From Pseudonocardiaceae bacterium (GTDB lineage Bacteria > Actinomycetota > Actinomycetes > Mycobacteriales > Pseudonocardiaceae): a DNA stretch of 64,000 bases. Under the pieces are notes generated by a model that ran no database searches, had not been told where the DNA came from, and saw only the letters and a program-made list of their open reading frames with translations. The first letter of the stretch is position 1; every line of letters starts with the position of its first letter. A program made the position numbers and the translations under genes. The stretch covers positions 1 through 64,000 of the forward strand of contig WHSZ01000022.1 of NCBI GenBank assembly GCA_009379845.1, written 5' to 3'. Below, one piece after another: positions 8,850-17,965 of this stretch.

Positions 8850-10115
8850 GTGATCGACGACGCTACGTCGATGCGCTCTCTGTGGCGGCACACCGGTTTC
8901 CGGCTGTTCTGGGCGGGCGACACGGTCAGCCAGTTCGGCACGTACACCAGCCAGACCGTGCTGCCGCTGCTGGCGATCGGCGTACTTGCCGCTACGCCCT
9001 TCGAGGTCGGCCTGCTCACCGCGGCCAGTACCGCGGCGTTCCTGCTGATCGGCCTGCAAGCCGGTGCGTGGCTGGACCGGATGCGGCGCCGGCCGGTGAT
9101 GATCGTGGCCGACCTCGCGCGGGCGGCGCTGCTATCCAGCCTGCCGATCGCGGCGTGGTTCGGTGTGCTCACCATGGCCCAGCTGCTGGTCGTCGCGATG
9201 CTGGTCGGGGTGGCCACGGTGTTCTTCGACGTGGCGGCCCAGTCGTACATCCCGAGCCTGACCGGGCGGGCGCAGCTGACCAACGCGAACGCGAGGCTGG
9301 AAGCGACCAGGTCGGTTTCCGAGATGGCCGCACCGGCGTTCGGCGGCGGGTTCATCCAATTGGCCGGTGCGGCGAACGCCGTGCTGGCCACCGGCGCCGG
9401 CTACCTCGCGTCCGCGGCGTTCCTGGTACGGATCCGGCAGCCCGAACCCCGGCCGGCACGCGCGTCCGAGCGGTCCCTTGGCAGGCAGATCGGCGAAGGC
9501 CTGCGGTTCGTGTTCGGCAACCCGTCGCTGCGTGCCCTGGTGGGGTGCGGGGCAACGGCTAACTTCTTCGACTCGATGCTCGGCGCGCTGCTCGCGCTGT
9601 TCCTGGTGCGTGAGGTCGGGCTGACGCCGGCACTGGTCGGCGTCGTGCTGGCGGCCGGCGGCGTGGGAGCGCTGCTCGCCGCACTGACCGCGAACTGGTG
9701 GATTCGCCGGTTCGGCCAGGTCCGGGTGCTCTGGCTGGTGCTGCTGTCGGTCGAGCCGCTCGGTGTTCTCACCCCGCTCGCCCGCCCTGGCTGGTCGGTG
9801 GCCTTCGCGTTCGTCGGCTACACCGCGCTGGTCTACGGGGCAACCGTCTACGACATCACGCAGGTCAGCTTCCGCCAGGCGATCTGCCCTGACCACCTGC
9901 TCGGCAGGATGAACGCCAGCTTCCGATTCGTCACCTGGGGCGTGCTGCCGCTTGGCGGGTTGGCCGGCGGGGCGCTCGGCGAATGGATCGGCGTGCGCGG
10001 CACGCTCTGGGTGGCCGCGATCGGCACCCTCGCCAGCGTGCTCTGGATACTGTGCTCGCCGCTGCGCGGGATGCGCGACGTGCCTGTCACACCCGAGCCC
10101 CCCGGCCCGTCCTAA
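8850..10115 (+). CDS. MFS transporter (enterobactin-exporter/multidrug type)
   Basis: A 421-residue integral membrane protein with about 12 hydrophobic helices, cytoplasmic motif A-like sequence LDRMRRRPVM after TM2, and the second-half motif CPDHLLGRMNASFRFVTWG seen in EntS-like MFS efflux proteins. It probably exports a small molecule or drug by proton antiport. GTG at 8850 has TACGCT six bases upstream and no clear ribosome site, so the mRNA may be leaderless. The preceding 300 bp hold the remnant of a paralogue and of its regulator. Its own regulator therefore seems to have been lost or lies elsewhere. Confidence 0.85.
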   Translation: MIDDATSMRSLWRHTGFRLFWAGDTVSQFGTYTSQTVLPLLAIGVLAATPFEVGLLTAASTAAFLLIGLQAGAWLDRMRRRPVMIVADLARAALLSSLPIAAWFGVLTMAQLLVVAMLVGVATVFFDVAAQSYIPSLTGRAQLTNANARLEATRSVSEMAAPAFGGGFIQLAGAANAVLATGAGYLASAAFLVRIRQPEPRPARASERSLGRQIGEGLRFVFGNPSLRALVGCGATANFFDSMLGALLALFLVREVGLTPALVGVVLAAGGVGALLAALTANWWIRRFGQVRVLWLVLLSVEPLGVLTPLARPGWSVAFAFVGYTALVYGATVYDITQVSFRQAICPDHLLGRMNASFRFVTWGVLPLGGLAGGALGEWIGVRGTLWVAAIGTLASVLWILCSPLRGMRDVPVTPEPPGPS

Positions 10116-10150
10116 TCCCGTACGGGTGAAGCAAGTCGGGATGGTGCCTG

Positions 10151-10510
10151 ATGAACGTCGCGTTGTGGATCAGCCAGGCCGTGCTGGCCGGGATGTGCCT
10201 GATTTCCGGCAGCGTCAAATCCACGATGTCCATGGAACGGATGCTCGCCACCGGACAAACCGGCGTGCAGGGGTTTCCGTTGCCGGTGATCCGGATCGTC
10301 GCGATCAGCGAATTGTTCGCCGCGCCGGGGCTGATCCTGCCGTGGTGGACGGGAATCGCGCCGATGCTGACGCCGCTGGCCGCGGTCGGCTTCGGCATCG
10401 TGATGATCGGCGCGGCGGCCAGCCACAGCCGGTTGCGCGAACCGAAGACGGTGACCGTGAACCTGGCACTGCTCGCGCTGTGCGTTTTCGTCGCGGTTGG
10501 CCGGTTCTAG
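10151..10510 (+). CDS. DoxX-family small membrane protein
   Basis: A 119-residue protein with four predicted membrane helices and the DoxX-like start LWISQAVLAGMCLISGSVK followed by the conserved PLPVIRIVAISELFAAPGLI region. DoxX-like proteins are small quinone-associated or redox-linked membrane proteins of mostly unknown role. It follows the MFS gene by 35 nt on the same strand and may be cotranscribed. No strong ribosome site is seen before ATG 10151. Its stop is 22 nt from the convergent dapF stop. Confidence 0.75.
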   Translation: MNVALWISQAVLAGMCLISGSVKSTMSMERMLATGQTGVQGFPLPVIRIVAISELFAAPGLILPWWTGIAPMLTPLAAVGFGIVMIGAAASHSRLREPKTVTVNLALLALCVFVAVGRF

Positions 10511-10531
10511 CGTGGCCACGGCGGCCACGTG

Positions 10532-11386
10532 CTACGCCGCTTCCTTCCACCACTGCTCGTCGAGGGTGCCGCGTGCCACGATCTCGGCCGGCCCGCTCAG
10601 CGTGCTGGCACCGGGCCGGACGTGCACGGACAACCGTCCGCCGGGGACCAGCACGTCCGCTCCGCCGATGCCGTGCTTGGCGTGAATGTGCAGCACGTAG
10701 GCCCGCACCGCGGCGACCGTGCCGGTTCCGCAGGACCGCGTCTCACCGACGCCCCGCTCGTGCACGCGCATCCGCAGCAGACCGTCCTCCACGATGTTCA
10801 CGAACTCGAAGTTCGCCCCGTCCGGGAAATCTTCCGCGTCGTACTCGGGCTCGGACGACAGATCGATGTCCTCAACCGGAGTATCCACAATGGACACAGC
10901 GTGCGGGTTGCCGACGTCGACGACCATGACGCTGTAGTAGGTCTCCCCGATCTTGATGGCGGTCGCGTTGCCGAACCGGGTATCGCCCATGTCCACGGTG
11001 AACGTGCCGTCCGAGTTCGCGACCACACCGCGCGCCCCGCCCCGGGTGCCGATCACGAACTCCTGCCCGCCGACCAGCCCGGCCTCCATCAGGTAACGCG
11101 CGAACACCCGAACACCGTTGCCGCACATCTCCGCGATCGAACCGTCCGCGTTCCGGTAGTCCATGAACCACATCTTGCGATCCACAATGGACTGAACGTT
11201 GGGTGCTTCCACAGGTATCGCACCGGAGCGCACCACGCGCAGCACGCCATCCGCGCCGATACCGCGCCGCCGATCGCACAGCGCGCGCACCCGCTCGGCC
11301 GTCAGGTCCAGCTCACCTTCCGGGTCCGGCAGCAGCACGAAGTCGTTCTGCGTGCCGTGCCCCTTGACGAATTCGACTCCACCCAC
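10532..11386 (-). CDS. dapF: Diaminopimelate epimerase
   Basis: Converts LL- to meso-diaminopimelate for peptidoglycan and lysine synthesis. The 284-residue protein contains both active-site cysteines, in EMCGNGVRVFARY and RSCGTGTVAA, and the start motif VKGHGTQNDF. GTG at 11386 is used because the conserved N-terminus begins there; the frame is open much further upstream through miaA. A -10-like TAGGCT lies seven bases before the GTG, so a leaderless transcript is possible. miaA ends 10 nt upstream on the same strand, so the two genes are also likely cotranscribed, as in mycobacteria. Confidence 0.95.
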   Translation of the reverse strand: MGGVEFVKGHGTQNDFVLLPDPEGELDLTAERVRALCDRRRGIGADGVLRVVRSGAIPVEAPNVQSIVDRKMWFMDYRNADGSIAEMCGNGVRVFARYLMEAGLVGGQEFVIGTRGGARGVVANSDGTFTVDMGDTRFGNATAIKIGETYYSVMVVDVGNPHAVSIVDTPVEDIDLSSEPEYDAEDFPDGANFEFVNIVEDGLLRMRVHERGVGETRSCGTGTVAAVRAYVLHIHAKHGIGGADVLVPGGRLSVHVRPGASTLSGPAEIVARGTLDEQWWKEAA

Positions 11387-11396
11387 GGTATCCAGC

Positions 11397-12311
11397 CTAA
11401 ACGCTCGGGGAACCTCGCCACTGCCGAGTGACGACCTCGGCCAGCCCCGCCCGGCCACCGTCGAACCAGGTGATCCGGCCATCCCGCCGGAACCACGACC
11501 GCTGCCTGCGCACGAACCGGCGGGTGGCCCGTGCCGTTTCCCGCTCCGCTTCGGCGAGGTCGTACCGCCCGTCCAGCGCGGCAAGTACCTGCTGGTAGCC
11601 GAACGCGCGCGCGGCGGTACGGCCCTCCCGCAGACCCTCCGCCTCCAGCGCACGCACCTCGTCGGCAAGCCCGCCCACGAACATCCGCGCGGTGCGCTCG
11701 TCCACCCGCGTGTCCAGCTCGCCGGGATCGCGGTCCACGCCGATCAGTACCGTGCCGTACCGCGCGGGGCCCGGTTTCGGGAGGTTCGCGGTAAACGGTT
11801 CCCCGGTGAGCTCGACGACCTCGAGGGCACGCACCACCCGGCGGGCGTTGGACGGCAGGATCGCCGCCGCGGCGGCCGGATCCCGCTCGGCCAGCCGGGC
11901 GTGCAGCACTGCCGTGCCGAGCTCGGCCGCTTCCGCCTCCAGCCGGGCGCGAACCGCCGGGTCGGTGCCGGGGAAACGCAGGTCATCCAGCACCGCCTGC
12001 ACGTAAAGACCGGAGCCGCCGACCAGCACGGGCACCACGTCGTCGCCAAGCAGGCGTTCGATCAGCAGCCTGGCGTCCCGCTGGTATGCCGCGACCGTGG
12101 CGGCTTCGGTCACTTCAAGCACGTCCAGCAGGTGGTGCGGCACCCCGCGCCGCTCCGAGGGCGGGACCTTGGCCGTGCCGATGTCCATACCCCGGTACAG
12201 CTGCATCGCATCGGCGTTGATCACCTCGCCACCCACGTTCTCGGCGACCGCGATGGCCAGTTCGGACTTGCCGGTCGCGGTGGGCCCCACGACGGCGATC
12301 GGGCGCGTCAC
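11397..12311 (-). CDS. miaA: tRNA dimethylallyltransferase
   Basis: Transfers the dimethylallyl group to N6 of A37 in tRNAs reading UNN codons, the step before MiaB. The 304-residue protein has the P-loop [11 protein letters not shown] (residues 9-19), the [18 protein letters not shown] motif and GGSGLYVQA of the family. The start is GTG at 12311, with GGAGCCGGG upstream. It sits in the dapF-miaA-(membrane protein)-miaB cluster of mycobacteria, so both enzymes of the i6A37/ms2i6A37 pathway are encoded within 4 kb. Confidence 0.96.
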   Translation of the reverse strand: MTRPIAVVGPTATGKSELAIAVAENVGGEVINADAMQLYRGMDIGTAKVPPSERRGVPHHLLDVLEVTEAATVAAYQRDARLLIERLLGDDVVPVLVGGSGLYVQAVLDDLRFPGTDPAVRARLEAEAAELGTAVLHARLAERDPAAAAAILPSNARRVVRALEVVELTGEPFTANLPKPGPARYGTVLIGVDRDPGELDTRVDERTARMFVGGLADEVRALEAEGLREGRTAARAFGYQQVLAALDGRYDLAEAERETARATRRFVRRQRSWFRRDGRITWFDGGRAGLAEVVTRQWRGSPSV

Positions 12312-12500
12312 CCCGGCTCCGCCCGGTATCGGTCGGGCAACCAGTGCGGGCAGGAGGGCCGCATACGGAACTTTTCGGCGGGCACGGTCACGTCAGGCGA
12401 CGTTACCGGCATACATTGGGGTACACATCGAACGCCCTGACCTGTTTGAATGCGCGCAGGTATCCGCGAAGCGGAGCACCATCGCAAGGAGGAACCGGCC

Positions 12501-13796
12501 ATGACGGACAAGGGCACGGCCCCACACACCGAGTCACCTGGAGCGGGAGCGCGCCCGGCGCCGCCCGTGCCGCATGCCGAATCCACACCGGACAGATGGG
12601 GGCGGGTCGATGCGGACGGCATGGTCTACGTCCGGACGGCTGAGGGCGAGCGTGTGGTCGGTTCCTGGCAGGCCGGCTCCCCGGAGGAAGGGCTGCTGCA
12701 CTTCGCCCGCCGGTTCGACGACCTGCGCACCGAGGTGGAGCTGCTGGAAACCCGGCTGGCCTCCGGTGCTGGCGAACCGAAACAGGCGCTGTCCAGCGCC
12801 AAGCACCTGCGCGACGGGCTGGCCGATGCCGCCGTGGTCGGCGATCTGACCGCGCTGGCCGACCGGATCGAACACGTCATCGCGCACGCGGAGCAGGCGG
12901 TGGAGATCGCGAAACGCGCCAAGGACGCCGATCGCGCGCAGGCGGTGGCCAAAAAGGAGGCGCTGGTGGCCGAAGCCGAGAAACTCGCGGCCGAATCCAC
13001 CCAGTGGAAGGCCACCGGCGACCGGCTGCGCCAGATCCTCGAGGAGTGGAAGACCGTTCGTGGCGTCGACCGGAAGACCGACGACGTGCTGTGGAAGCGG
13101 TTCTCCAAGGCCCGCGAGGCGTTCAACCGCCGCCGCGGTTCGCATTTCGCGGAGCTGGACAAGCAGCGCGCCGCCGCCAAAGAGCGTAAGGAGGAGTTGC
13201 TCGCCGAGGCCGAGCAGCTCGTCGACTCGACCGACTGGACCGCGACGGCCAACCGGTACAAGCAGCTGATGGCGGACTGGAAGGCAGCCGGCCGCGCCCC
13301 CAAGGACGCGGATGAGGCGCTGTGGCAGCGGTTCCGCGTCGCCCAGGACACGTTCTTCACCCGCCGTTCCGAGGCTTTCACCGAGCGGGACGCGGAATTC
13401 GCGGAGAACGCGCGGCAGAAGGAGGAACTGCTCGCCGAGGCGGAACGAATCGATCCGGCCGGCGGGGTAGACGCCGCGAAGGCGCAGCTGCACAAGATCC
13501 AGGAGCGCTGGGACGCCGTCGGCAAGGTGCCGAAGGAACGTATCCGCGAGCTCGAGGGCAAGCTGAAGGCGATTGAGGATCGGGTGCGCTCCGCGTCGAA
13601 CGCGCAGTGGCGGCGCACCGATCCGGAGGCCCAGGCGCGCGCCGAACAGTTCCGCGAGCGCGTGGAGCAGTTCGAATCCCAGGCGGAGAAGGCGCGGGCG
13701 GCTGGCGATCGCCGGCGCGCCGAGCAGGCCGAGGCGCAGGCCGCGCAATGGCGGGAATGGCTTGCCGCCGCGGAGAACGCGGTCGCCAACCGCTGA
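12501..13796 (+). CDS. DUF349 coiled-coil protein
   Basis: A 431-residue, highly charged, almost wholly helical protein with several DUF349 repeats, recognisable by W-K-x2-G and LWxRF elements (VLWKRFSKAREAFNRRR, ALWQRFRVAQDTFFTRRSEA). ATG at 12501 follows AAGGAGGAAC, an unusually strong site. DUF349 proteins are widespread in Actinobacteria beside miaA/miaB; their function is not settled. It is transcribed against its neighbours and ends only 7 nt from the convergent membrane-protein gene. The C-terminus is rich in Ala/Glu/Arg heptads and probably forms a long coiled coil. Confidence 0.85.
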   Translation: MTDKGTAPHTESPGAGARPAPPVPHAESTPDRWGRVDADGMVYVRTAEGERVVGSWQAGSPEEGLLHFARRFDDLRTEVELLETRLASGAGEPKQALSSAKHLRDGLADAAVVGDLTALADRIEHVIAHAEQAVEIAKRAKDADRAQAVAKKEALVAEAEKLAAESTQWKATGDRLRQILEEWKTVRGVDRKTDDVLWKRFSKAREAFNRRRGSHFAELDKQRAAAKERKEELLAEAEQLVDSTDWTATANRYKQLMADWKAAGRAPKDADEALWQRFRVAQDTFFTRRSEAFTERDAEFAENARQKEELLAEAERIDPAGGVDAAKAQLHKIQERWDAVGKVPKERIRELEGKLKAIEDRVRSASNAQWRRTDPEAQARAEQFRERVEQFESQAEKARAAGDRRRAEQAEAQAAQWREWLAAAENAVANR

Positions 13797-13802
13797 GCGC
13801 GG

Positions 13803-14285
13803 CTACGGGCGGGACCACGCCATTCGGAACCACTGGACGGCCAGCACGATCATCGCGGCCGCCGCGATGACAAGGCCGATGCCCGGCCCGAAAACCTCCC
13901 GCTCGGGGTCAAGCTGCGTCTGCTGCGACCAGATCGCCAGCACCCCGTCCACGGACGCGAACCAGCCGCCGATCGCACACACCCAGCACATCGCCCAGCG
14001 CCGCGTCATCAACGCGATCACGGACCCGAACACCCCGAAACCGATGGCTGTCCCGGCGAACAGCCTCGGCACCGCGGTGGACTCCCCGAGCAACACCCGC
14101 CAGCCGGGATGCCCGTCGATCCACGGCAACAGGATGCCGATCAGCAGCACGAACACCGTCACCGCGATCACCATCGCCCGGCGCCCGAACTCCACGGTGC
14201 GCACCGCCTGCCGCTCGGCGGCGTCGACCTCGTCGCGCAATTCGGCCAGCTCCGTCTCCGGCCCGGAGGCCGATTCCTGGCTCAT
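13803..14285 (-). CDS. Conserved membrane protein (Rv2732c-like)
   Basis: A 160-residue protein with an acidic N-terminal helix (about 1-35, [17 protein letters not shown]) and four predicted membrane segments, among them [19 protein letters not shown] and [17 protein letters not shown]. The ATG at 14285 overlaps the miaB stop (ATGA), so it is translated from the miaB message. The position directly downstream of miaB matches mycobacterial Rv2732c. No catalytic motif is seen; function unknown. Confidence 0.8.
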   Translation of the reverse strand: MSQESASGPETELAELRDEVDAAERQAVRTVEFGRRAMVIAVTVFVLLIGILLPWIDGHPGWRVLLGESTAVPRLFAGTAIGFGVFGSVIALMTRRWAMCWVCAIGGWFASVDGVLAIWSQQTQLDPEREVFGPGIGLVIAAAAMIVLAVQWFRMAWSRP

Positions 14286-15772
14286 CGGACACACCCTCCA
14301 CTGGCAACCGGTTCGGCCGCCGGGGCGCCGAACGACGGGAGGCCGAGGCCGACACCGGAGGTCTTCGGCCGCAGCCCCGCCTCGGAGTTGTCGCCCGCGC
14401 GGGTACGCCGATGCGCGCGCAGCGCAGCGTCGGCGACCAGATGGTGCGGCGCGGCGTAGCTGACCACGGTGCGCACCACGTCGCCGGGACGCACATCGCC
14501 GTCCGCCGCATCACCCACCGGGGTGAAATGCACCAGCCTGCCGTCCCGCCCGCGCCCGCTCATCCGCCTGCTCTCCGCGTCCTTGCGCCCCTCGCCGGTG
14601 GCCACCAGCAGTTCGACCTCCCGGCCGACCAGCCGCTTGTTCTCCGCCCAGGACACCTCGTTCTGCACCTCGACCAGCCGCTCGAAGCGTTCCTGCACGA
14701 TCTCCTTCGGCAGCTGGCCCTCCAGCTCCGCGGCCGGAGTACCCGGCCGCTTCGAATACTGAAACGTGAACGCGCTGGAGAATCGTGCCTCGCGCACCAC
14801 GTCGAGGGTGGCTTGGAAATCCTCCTCGGTCTCGCCGGGGAAGCCGACGATGATGTCCGTGGTGATCGCGGCATCCGCCATCGCGTCGCGCACCTTGTCC
14901 AGGATGCCGAGAAAGCGCGTTGAGCGGTACGACCGGCGCATCGCCTTGAGCACCCGGTCCGAGCCGGACTGCAACGGCATGTGCAGTTGCGGGCACACGT
15001 TCGGCGTCTCGGCCATCGCGGCGATCACGTCGTCGGTGAAGTCCTTCGGGTGCGGCGAGGTGAACCGCACCCGCTCGAGGCCGTCGACCTCGCCGCAGGC
15101 GCGCAGCAGTTTGGAGAACGCCTGCCGGTCGCCGAACTCGGCACCGTAGGAGTTCACGTTCTGCCCGAGCAGCGTCACCTCCAGCACGCCCTCCGCGACC
15201 AGCGCCTCGACCTCGGCGAGCACCTCCCCCGGCCGGCGGTCGCGTTCCCTGCCGCGCAGCGACGGCACGATGCAGAAGGTGCAGGTGTTGTTGCAGCCGA
15301 CCGAGATCGACACCCAGCCGGAGTAGGCGGAGTCCCGCTTGGCCGGCAGCGTGGAGGGGAACTCCTTGAGCGAATCGAGGATCTCCACCTCCGCCTCGGC
15401 ATTGTGCCTTGCGCGGTCGAGCAGGGCCGGCAGCGAGCCGATATTGTGCGTGCCGAACACGACGTCCACCCAGGGCGCGCGGTTGACGATCTCGCCGCGG
15501 TCCTTCTGCGCGAGGCAACCGCCGACCGCGATCTGCATACCCGGGTTGGCGTTCTTCCTCGACCGCAGGTGGCCGAGGTTGCCGTAGAGCTTGTTGTCCG
15601 CGTTCTCCCGGACCGCGCAGGTGTTCAACACGACCACGTCCGCGGTGCTGCCCTCATCGGCCGGGGTGTACCCGGCGTCTTCCAGCAGTCCGGCAAGCCG
15701 TTCGGAATCGTGCACGTTCATCTGGCAGCCGAAGGTGCGAACTTGGTAGGTCCTCGCGCCGCTCGTGCTCAT
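14282..15772 (-). CDS. miaB: tRNA-2-methylthio-N6-dimethylallyladenosine synthase
   Basis: Radical-SAM methylthiotransferase that turns i6A37 into ms2i6A37. The 496-residue protein has the N-terminal UPF0004 domain with cysteines in FGCQMN (Cys16), LNTCAVREN and VGGCLAQ for the auxiliary cluster, the radical-SAM motif [11 protein letters not shown], and a C-terminal TRAM domain near residues 375-445. About 50 further residues after TRAM (from [12 protein letters not shown]) form a Pro/Gly/Ala tail beyond the usual length. It heads the leftward miaB-membrane protein pair; the miaA substrate pathway lies 2 kb away. Confidence 0.96.
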   Translation of the reverse strand: MSTSGARTYQVRTFGCQMNVHDSERLAGLLEDAGYTPADEGSTADVVVLNTCAVRENADNKLYGNLGHLRSRKNANPGMQIAVGGCLAQKDRGEIVNRAPWVDVVFGTHNIGSLPALLDRARHNAEAEVEILDSLKEFPSTLPAKRDSAYSGWVSISVGCNNTCTFCIVPSLRGRERDRRPGEVLAEVEALVAEGVLEVTLLGQNVNSYGAEFGDRQAFSKLLRACGEVDGLERVRFTSPHPKDFTDDVIAAMAETPNVCPQLHMPLQSGSDRVLKAMRRSYRSTRFLGILDKVRDAMADAAITTDIIVGFPGETEEDFQATLDVVREARFSSAFTFQYSKRPGTPAAELEGQLPKEIVQERFERLVEVQNEVSWAENKRLVGREVELLVATGEGRKDAESRRMSGRGRDGRLVHFTPVGDAADGDVRPGDVVRTVVSYAAPHHLVADAALRAHRRTRAGDNSEAGLRPKTSGVGLGLPSFGAPAAEPVASGGCVR

Positions 15773-15800
15773 CGCCTACAGCGTAACGCCTGGTGATGGC

Positions 15801-15841
15801 CTGGCTTGTCCAGCCGGGTACGCCCCTCCTGGACAAGCCAG
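15801..15841. repeat. Perfect 13-bp inverted repeat in the miaB/gluA divergent region
   Basis: CTGGCTTGTCCAG (15801-15813) is exactly complementary to 15829-15841, with a 15-nt loop. It lies 29 nt upstream of miaB and about 300 nt upstream of gluA, so it ends no known gene. It could act as a transcript barrier between divergent units or as a protein-binding or RNA-leader structure. Confidence 0.6.
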
Positions 15842-16002
15842 CCAGACACACGTCGCTGCTCGGACGCCGGCCCGTACGGATCACGGTCGGCTGCCGGCCG
15901 CGCGGGTCCAGGTACACCCGCCGCAACCACCGGCGCGACGATGACTACAGTGACGAGCCGCGTGTGGTGCCACCCGTTCGGAGTAGGACCGGGCGACACG
16001 TA

Positions 16003-16027
16003 GGTTGCGTTTTGGCCAAAGCCAACC
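16003..16027. promoter_or_regulatory. Imperfect palindrome upstream of gluABCD
   Basis: A 25-bp region with near two-fold symmetry around TGGCCA (GGTTGCGTTTTGG left, CCAAAGCCAACC right) about 120 nt before gluA. Its place fits an operator for a nitrogen or amino-acid regulator. The regulator is not identified. Confidence 0.35.
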
Positions 16028-16143
16028 GAGGTGGCCCGGCTCGGTGTTAGATCGCCCTAGGTGGTTGACACCAATGCCTGGCTAACGAGCACGATCCGTA
16101 CAACGATCAGACCGCCGATCGCTTCAGCCGTCATGGAGGGCCG

Positions 16144-16935
16144 ATGACCGCCGCGGAGGGTTCCCCGTCCGCACGGACTGAGCAGGACACGCTGGCCACG
16201 CCACCAATGGTGCGAATGGCCAGCGTGGACAAGCACTTCGGGCAGCTGCACGTGCTGCGCGACATCGACATCGATGTGCCGCGCGGGCAGGTCGTTGTGG
16301 TGCTCGGCCCGTCAGGCTCCGGTAAGTCGACGCTGTGCAGGGTGATCAACCGGCTGGAACCGATCGACTCGGGGACCATCGAGGTGGACGGCAAGCCATT
16401 GCCCTCGGAGGGCAAGGAACTTGCCAAACTTCGCTCCGACGTCGGGATGGTTTTCCAGCAGTTCAACCTGTTCTCCCACAAAACGATCGTGGAGAACGTG
16501 ACGCTTGCTCCGATCAAGGTGCGCAAGCGTCCAGCGGCCGAAGCCAGGAAGACGGCCATGGAGTTGCTCGAACGAGTGGGCATCACCGACCAAGCGGACA
16601 AATATCCCGCCCAGCTGTCCGGTGGCCAGCAGCAGCGGGCCGCCATCGCGCGGGCGCTGGCGATGCAACCCAAGGTGATGCTGTTCGACGAGCCGACGTC
16701 CGCGCTCGACCCGGAAATGGTCCAGGAAGTGCTGGACACCATGACCGGGTTGGCGAAGGACGGTATGACGATGCTCGTGGTCAGCCACGAGATGGGTTTC
16801 GCTCGCCGGGCGGCGCACCGAGTGGTGTTCATGTCCGACGGCGAGATCGTGGAGGACTCCACACCGAACGAGTTCTTCACGGCGCCGAAGTCTGACCGCG
16901 CGAAGGACTTTCTCGGCAAGATCCTCACCCACTGA
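16144..16935 (+). CDS. gluA: Glutamate-type ABC transporter ATP-binding protein
   Basis: ATPase of a polar amino-acid importer. The 263-residue protein has Walker [11 protein letters not shown] (about 58-67), the Q-loop segment MVFQQFNLF, signature LSGGQQQR, Walker [12 protein letters not shown] and the H-loop VVSHEMGF. Around 20 disordered residues precede the domain. ATG 16144 follows GGAGGGCCG. It opens the gluABCD operon, with gluB 54 nt downstream. By gene order and sequence the system matches the glutamate importer of Corynebacterium; glutamine or aspartate uptake is also possible. Confidence 0.92.
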   Translation: MTAAEGSPSARTEQDTLATPPMVRMASVDKHFGQLHVLRDIDIDVPRGQVVVVLGPSGSGKSTLCRVINRLEPIDSGTIEVDGKPLPSEGKELAKLRSDVGMVFQQFNLFSHKTIVENVTLAPIKVRKRPAAEARKTAMELLERVGITDQADKYPAQLSGGQQQRAAIARALAMQPKVMLFDEPTSALDPEMVQEVLDTMTGLAKDGMTMLVVSHEMGFARRAAHRVVFMSDGEIVEDSTPNEFFTAPKSDRAKDFLGKILTH

Positions 16936-16989
16936 GTTTGGCAGCGGCGCCGCGGGCGTCGCCCGAGGGAAAGATCAGGAGAGAGCACG

Positions 16990-17892
16990 ATGAGGTTTCG
17001 GACTCTGGCCGCAGGGCTGTTAATCGGCGGCCTCGTCCTGTCCGCATGCGGCAAGGAAGGCGGCCCCCAGGGCGGCGCCGCTCCCAACGAGGCGGCACTG
17101 CCGAAGTACGAGGTTGCCAAGAACGTCCAGGTAGCCGGTTCGCCAACGTTCGCCAGGATGAAGAAGAACCAGAAGGTCACCATCGGCGTGAAGGACGACC
17201 AGCCGGGTCTCGGCTACAAGGATCCGACGACCAACGAGTACTCCGGTTTCGACATCGAGATCGCCAAGATGGTGGCTGCCGACCTGGGTTTCAGCGCCAA
17301 GCAAATCCAGTACAAGCCGGTACCTTCCGAGGCCCGCGAGCAGGCGATCTCCAACGGCGACGTGGATTACTACGTCGGGACCTACACGATCAACGACGAG
17401 CGCAAGCAGCAGGTTTCCTTCGCCGGGCCGTACTTCAACGCCGGCCAAGACCTGCTGGTCCGCAAGGAGGAAAACTCGATCAAGGGTCCGGACTCCTTGA
17501 AGGGCAAGAAGGTTTGCTCGGCGACGGGTTCCACGCCGATCGAGAACGTGCGTAAAGAGAAGCTCACCCAGCCGCAGAACATCGTCGAGTTCCAGGGCTA
17601 CTCGCAGTGCGTTGACAAGCTGCTTGCCAACGAGGTCGACGCCGTCACCACGGACGACGCGATCCTGAAGGGCTACGCGGCGGAGGAGCCGGACAAGCTC
17701 AAGGTGGTCGGTGAGACCTTCTCCGAGGAGCCGTACGGCATCGGCCTGCCGAAGGACGACAAGGCGCTGCGTACCAAGGTGAGCGATTCACTGCAGCAGG
17801 CCTTGGACAACGGCACCTGGCAGAAGATCTACGACGCCACACTCGGCAAGTCCGGATCGAAGGCTCAGAAGCCGAAGCTCGAGCGGTACTGA
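16990..17892 (+). CDS. gluB: Glutamate-binding lipoprotein of ABC transporter
   Basis: Extracytoplasmic substrate-binding protein. The 300-residue precursor starts with a lipoprotein signal peptide and lipobox LSAC (Cys19-20 region of LVLSACGKEGG), then a type-2 periplasmic-binding fold beginning near VTIGVKDDQPGLGYKD. The first strand and hinge with FDIEIAKMVAADLGF and VTTDDAILKGYAAEE are typical of glutamate/glutamine binders. AGGAG precedes ATG 16990. A strong hairpin follows the stop, which would let this gene be expressed more than the permease genes behind it. Confidence 0.92.
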   Translation: MRFRTLAAGLLIGGLVLSACGKEGGPQGGAAPNEAALPKYEVAKNVQVAGSPTFARMKKNQKVTIGVKDDQPGLGYKDPTTNEYSGFDIEIAKMVAADLGFSAKQIQYKPVPSEAREQAISNGDVDYYVGTYTINDERKQQVSFAGPYFNAGQDLLVRKEENSIKGPDSLKGKKVCSATGSTPIENVRKEKLTQPQNIVEFQGYSQCVDKLLANEVDAVTTDDAILKGYAAEEPDKLKVVGETFSEEPYGIGLPKDDKALRTKVSDSLQQALDNGTWQKIYDATLGKSGSKAQKPKLERY

Positions 17893-17900
17893 CGGCACTG

Positions 17901-17937
17901 ACGCGTGGCCGGTGGGGTGAACCTACCGGCCACGCGT
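17901..17937 (+). terminator. Intra-operon hairpin between gluB and gluC
   Basis: A perfect 13-bp stem (17901-17913 pairing with 17925-17937, ACGCGTGGCCGGT arms) with an 11-nt loop begins 8 nt after the gluB stop, followed by TTGGTTTC. It is likely a partial terminator or 3' mRNA stabiliser that raises gluB mRNA relative to gluCD. This is a common device for binding proteins in ABC operons. Confidence 0.7.
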
Positions 17938-17965
17938 TGGTTTCAAACGCGGCGGGAAGGACGCG

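Larger units (their letters stand above)
15773..16143. other. Intergenic region between miaB and gluA
   Basis: A 371-nt divergent region that must hold the promoters of leftward miaB and rightward gluABCD. It contains the perfect inverted repeat at 15801-15841 and an imperfect palindrome at 16003-16027. No convincing small gene was found. Confidence 0.6.
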
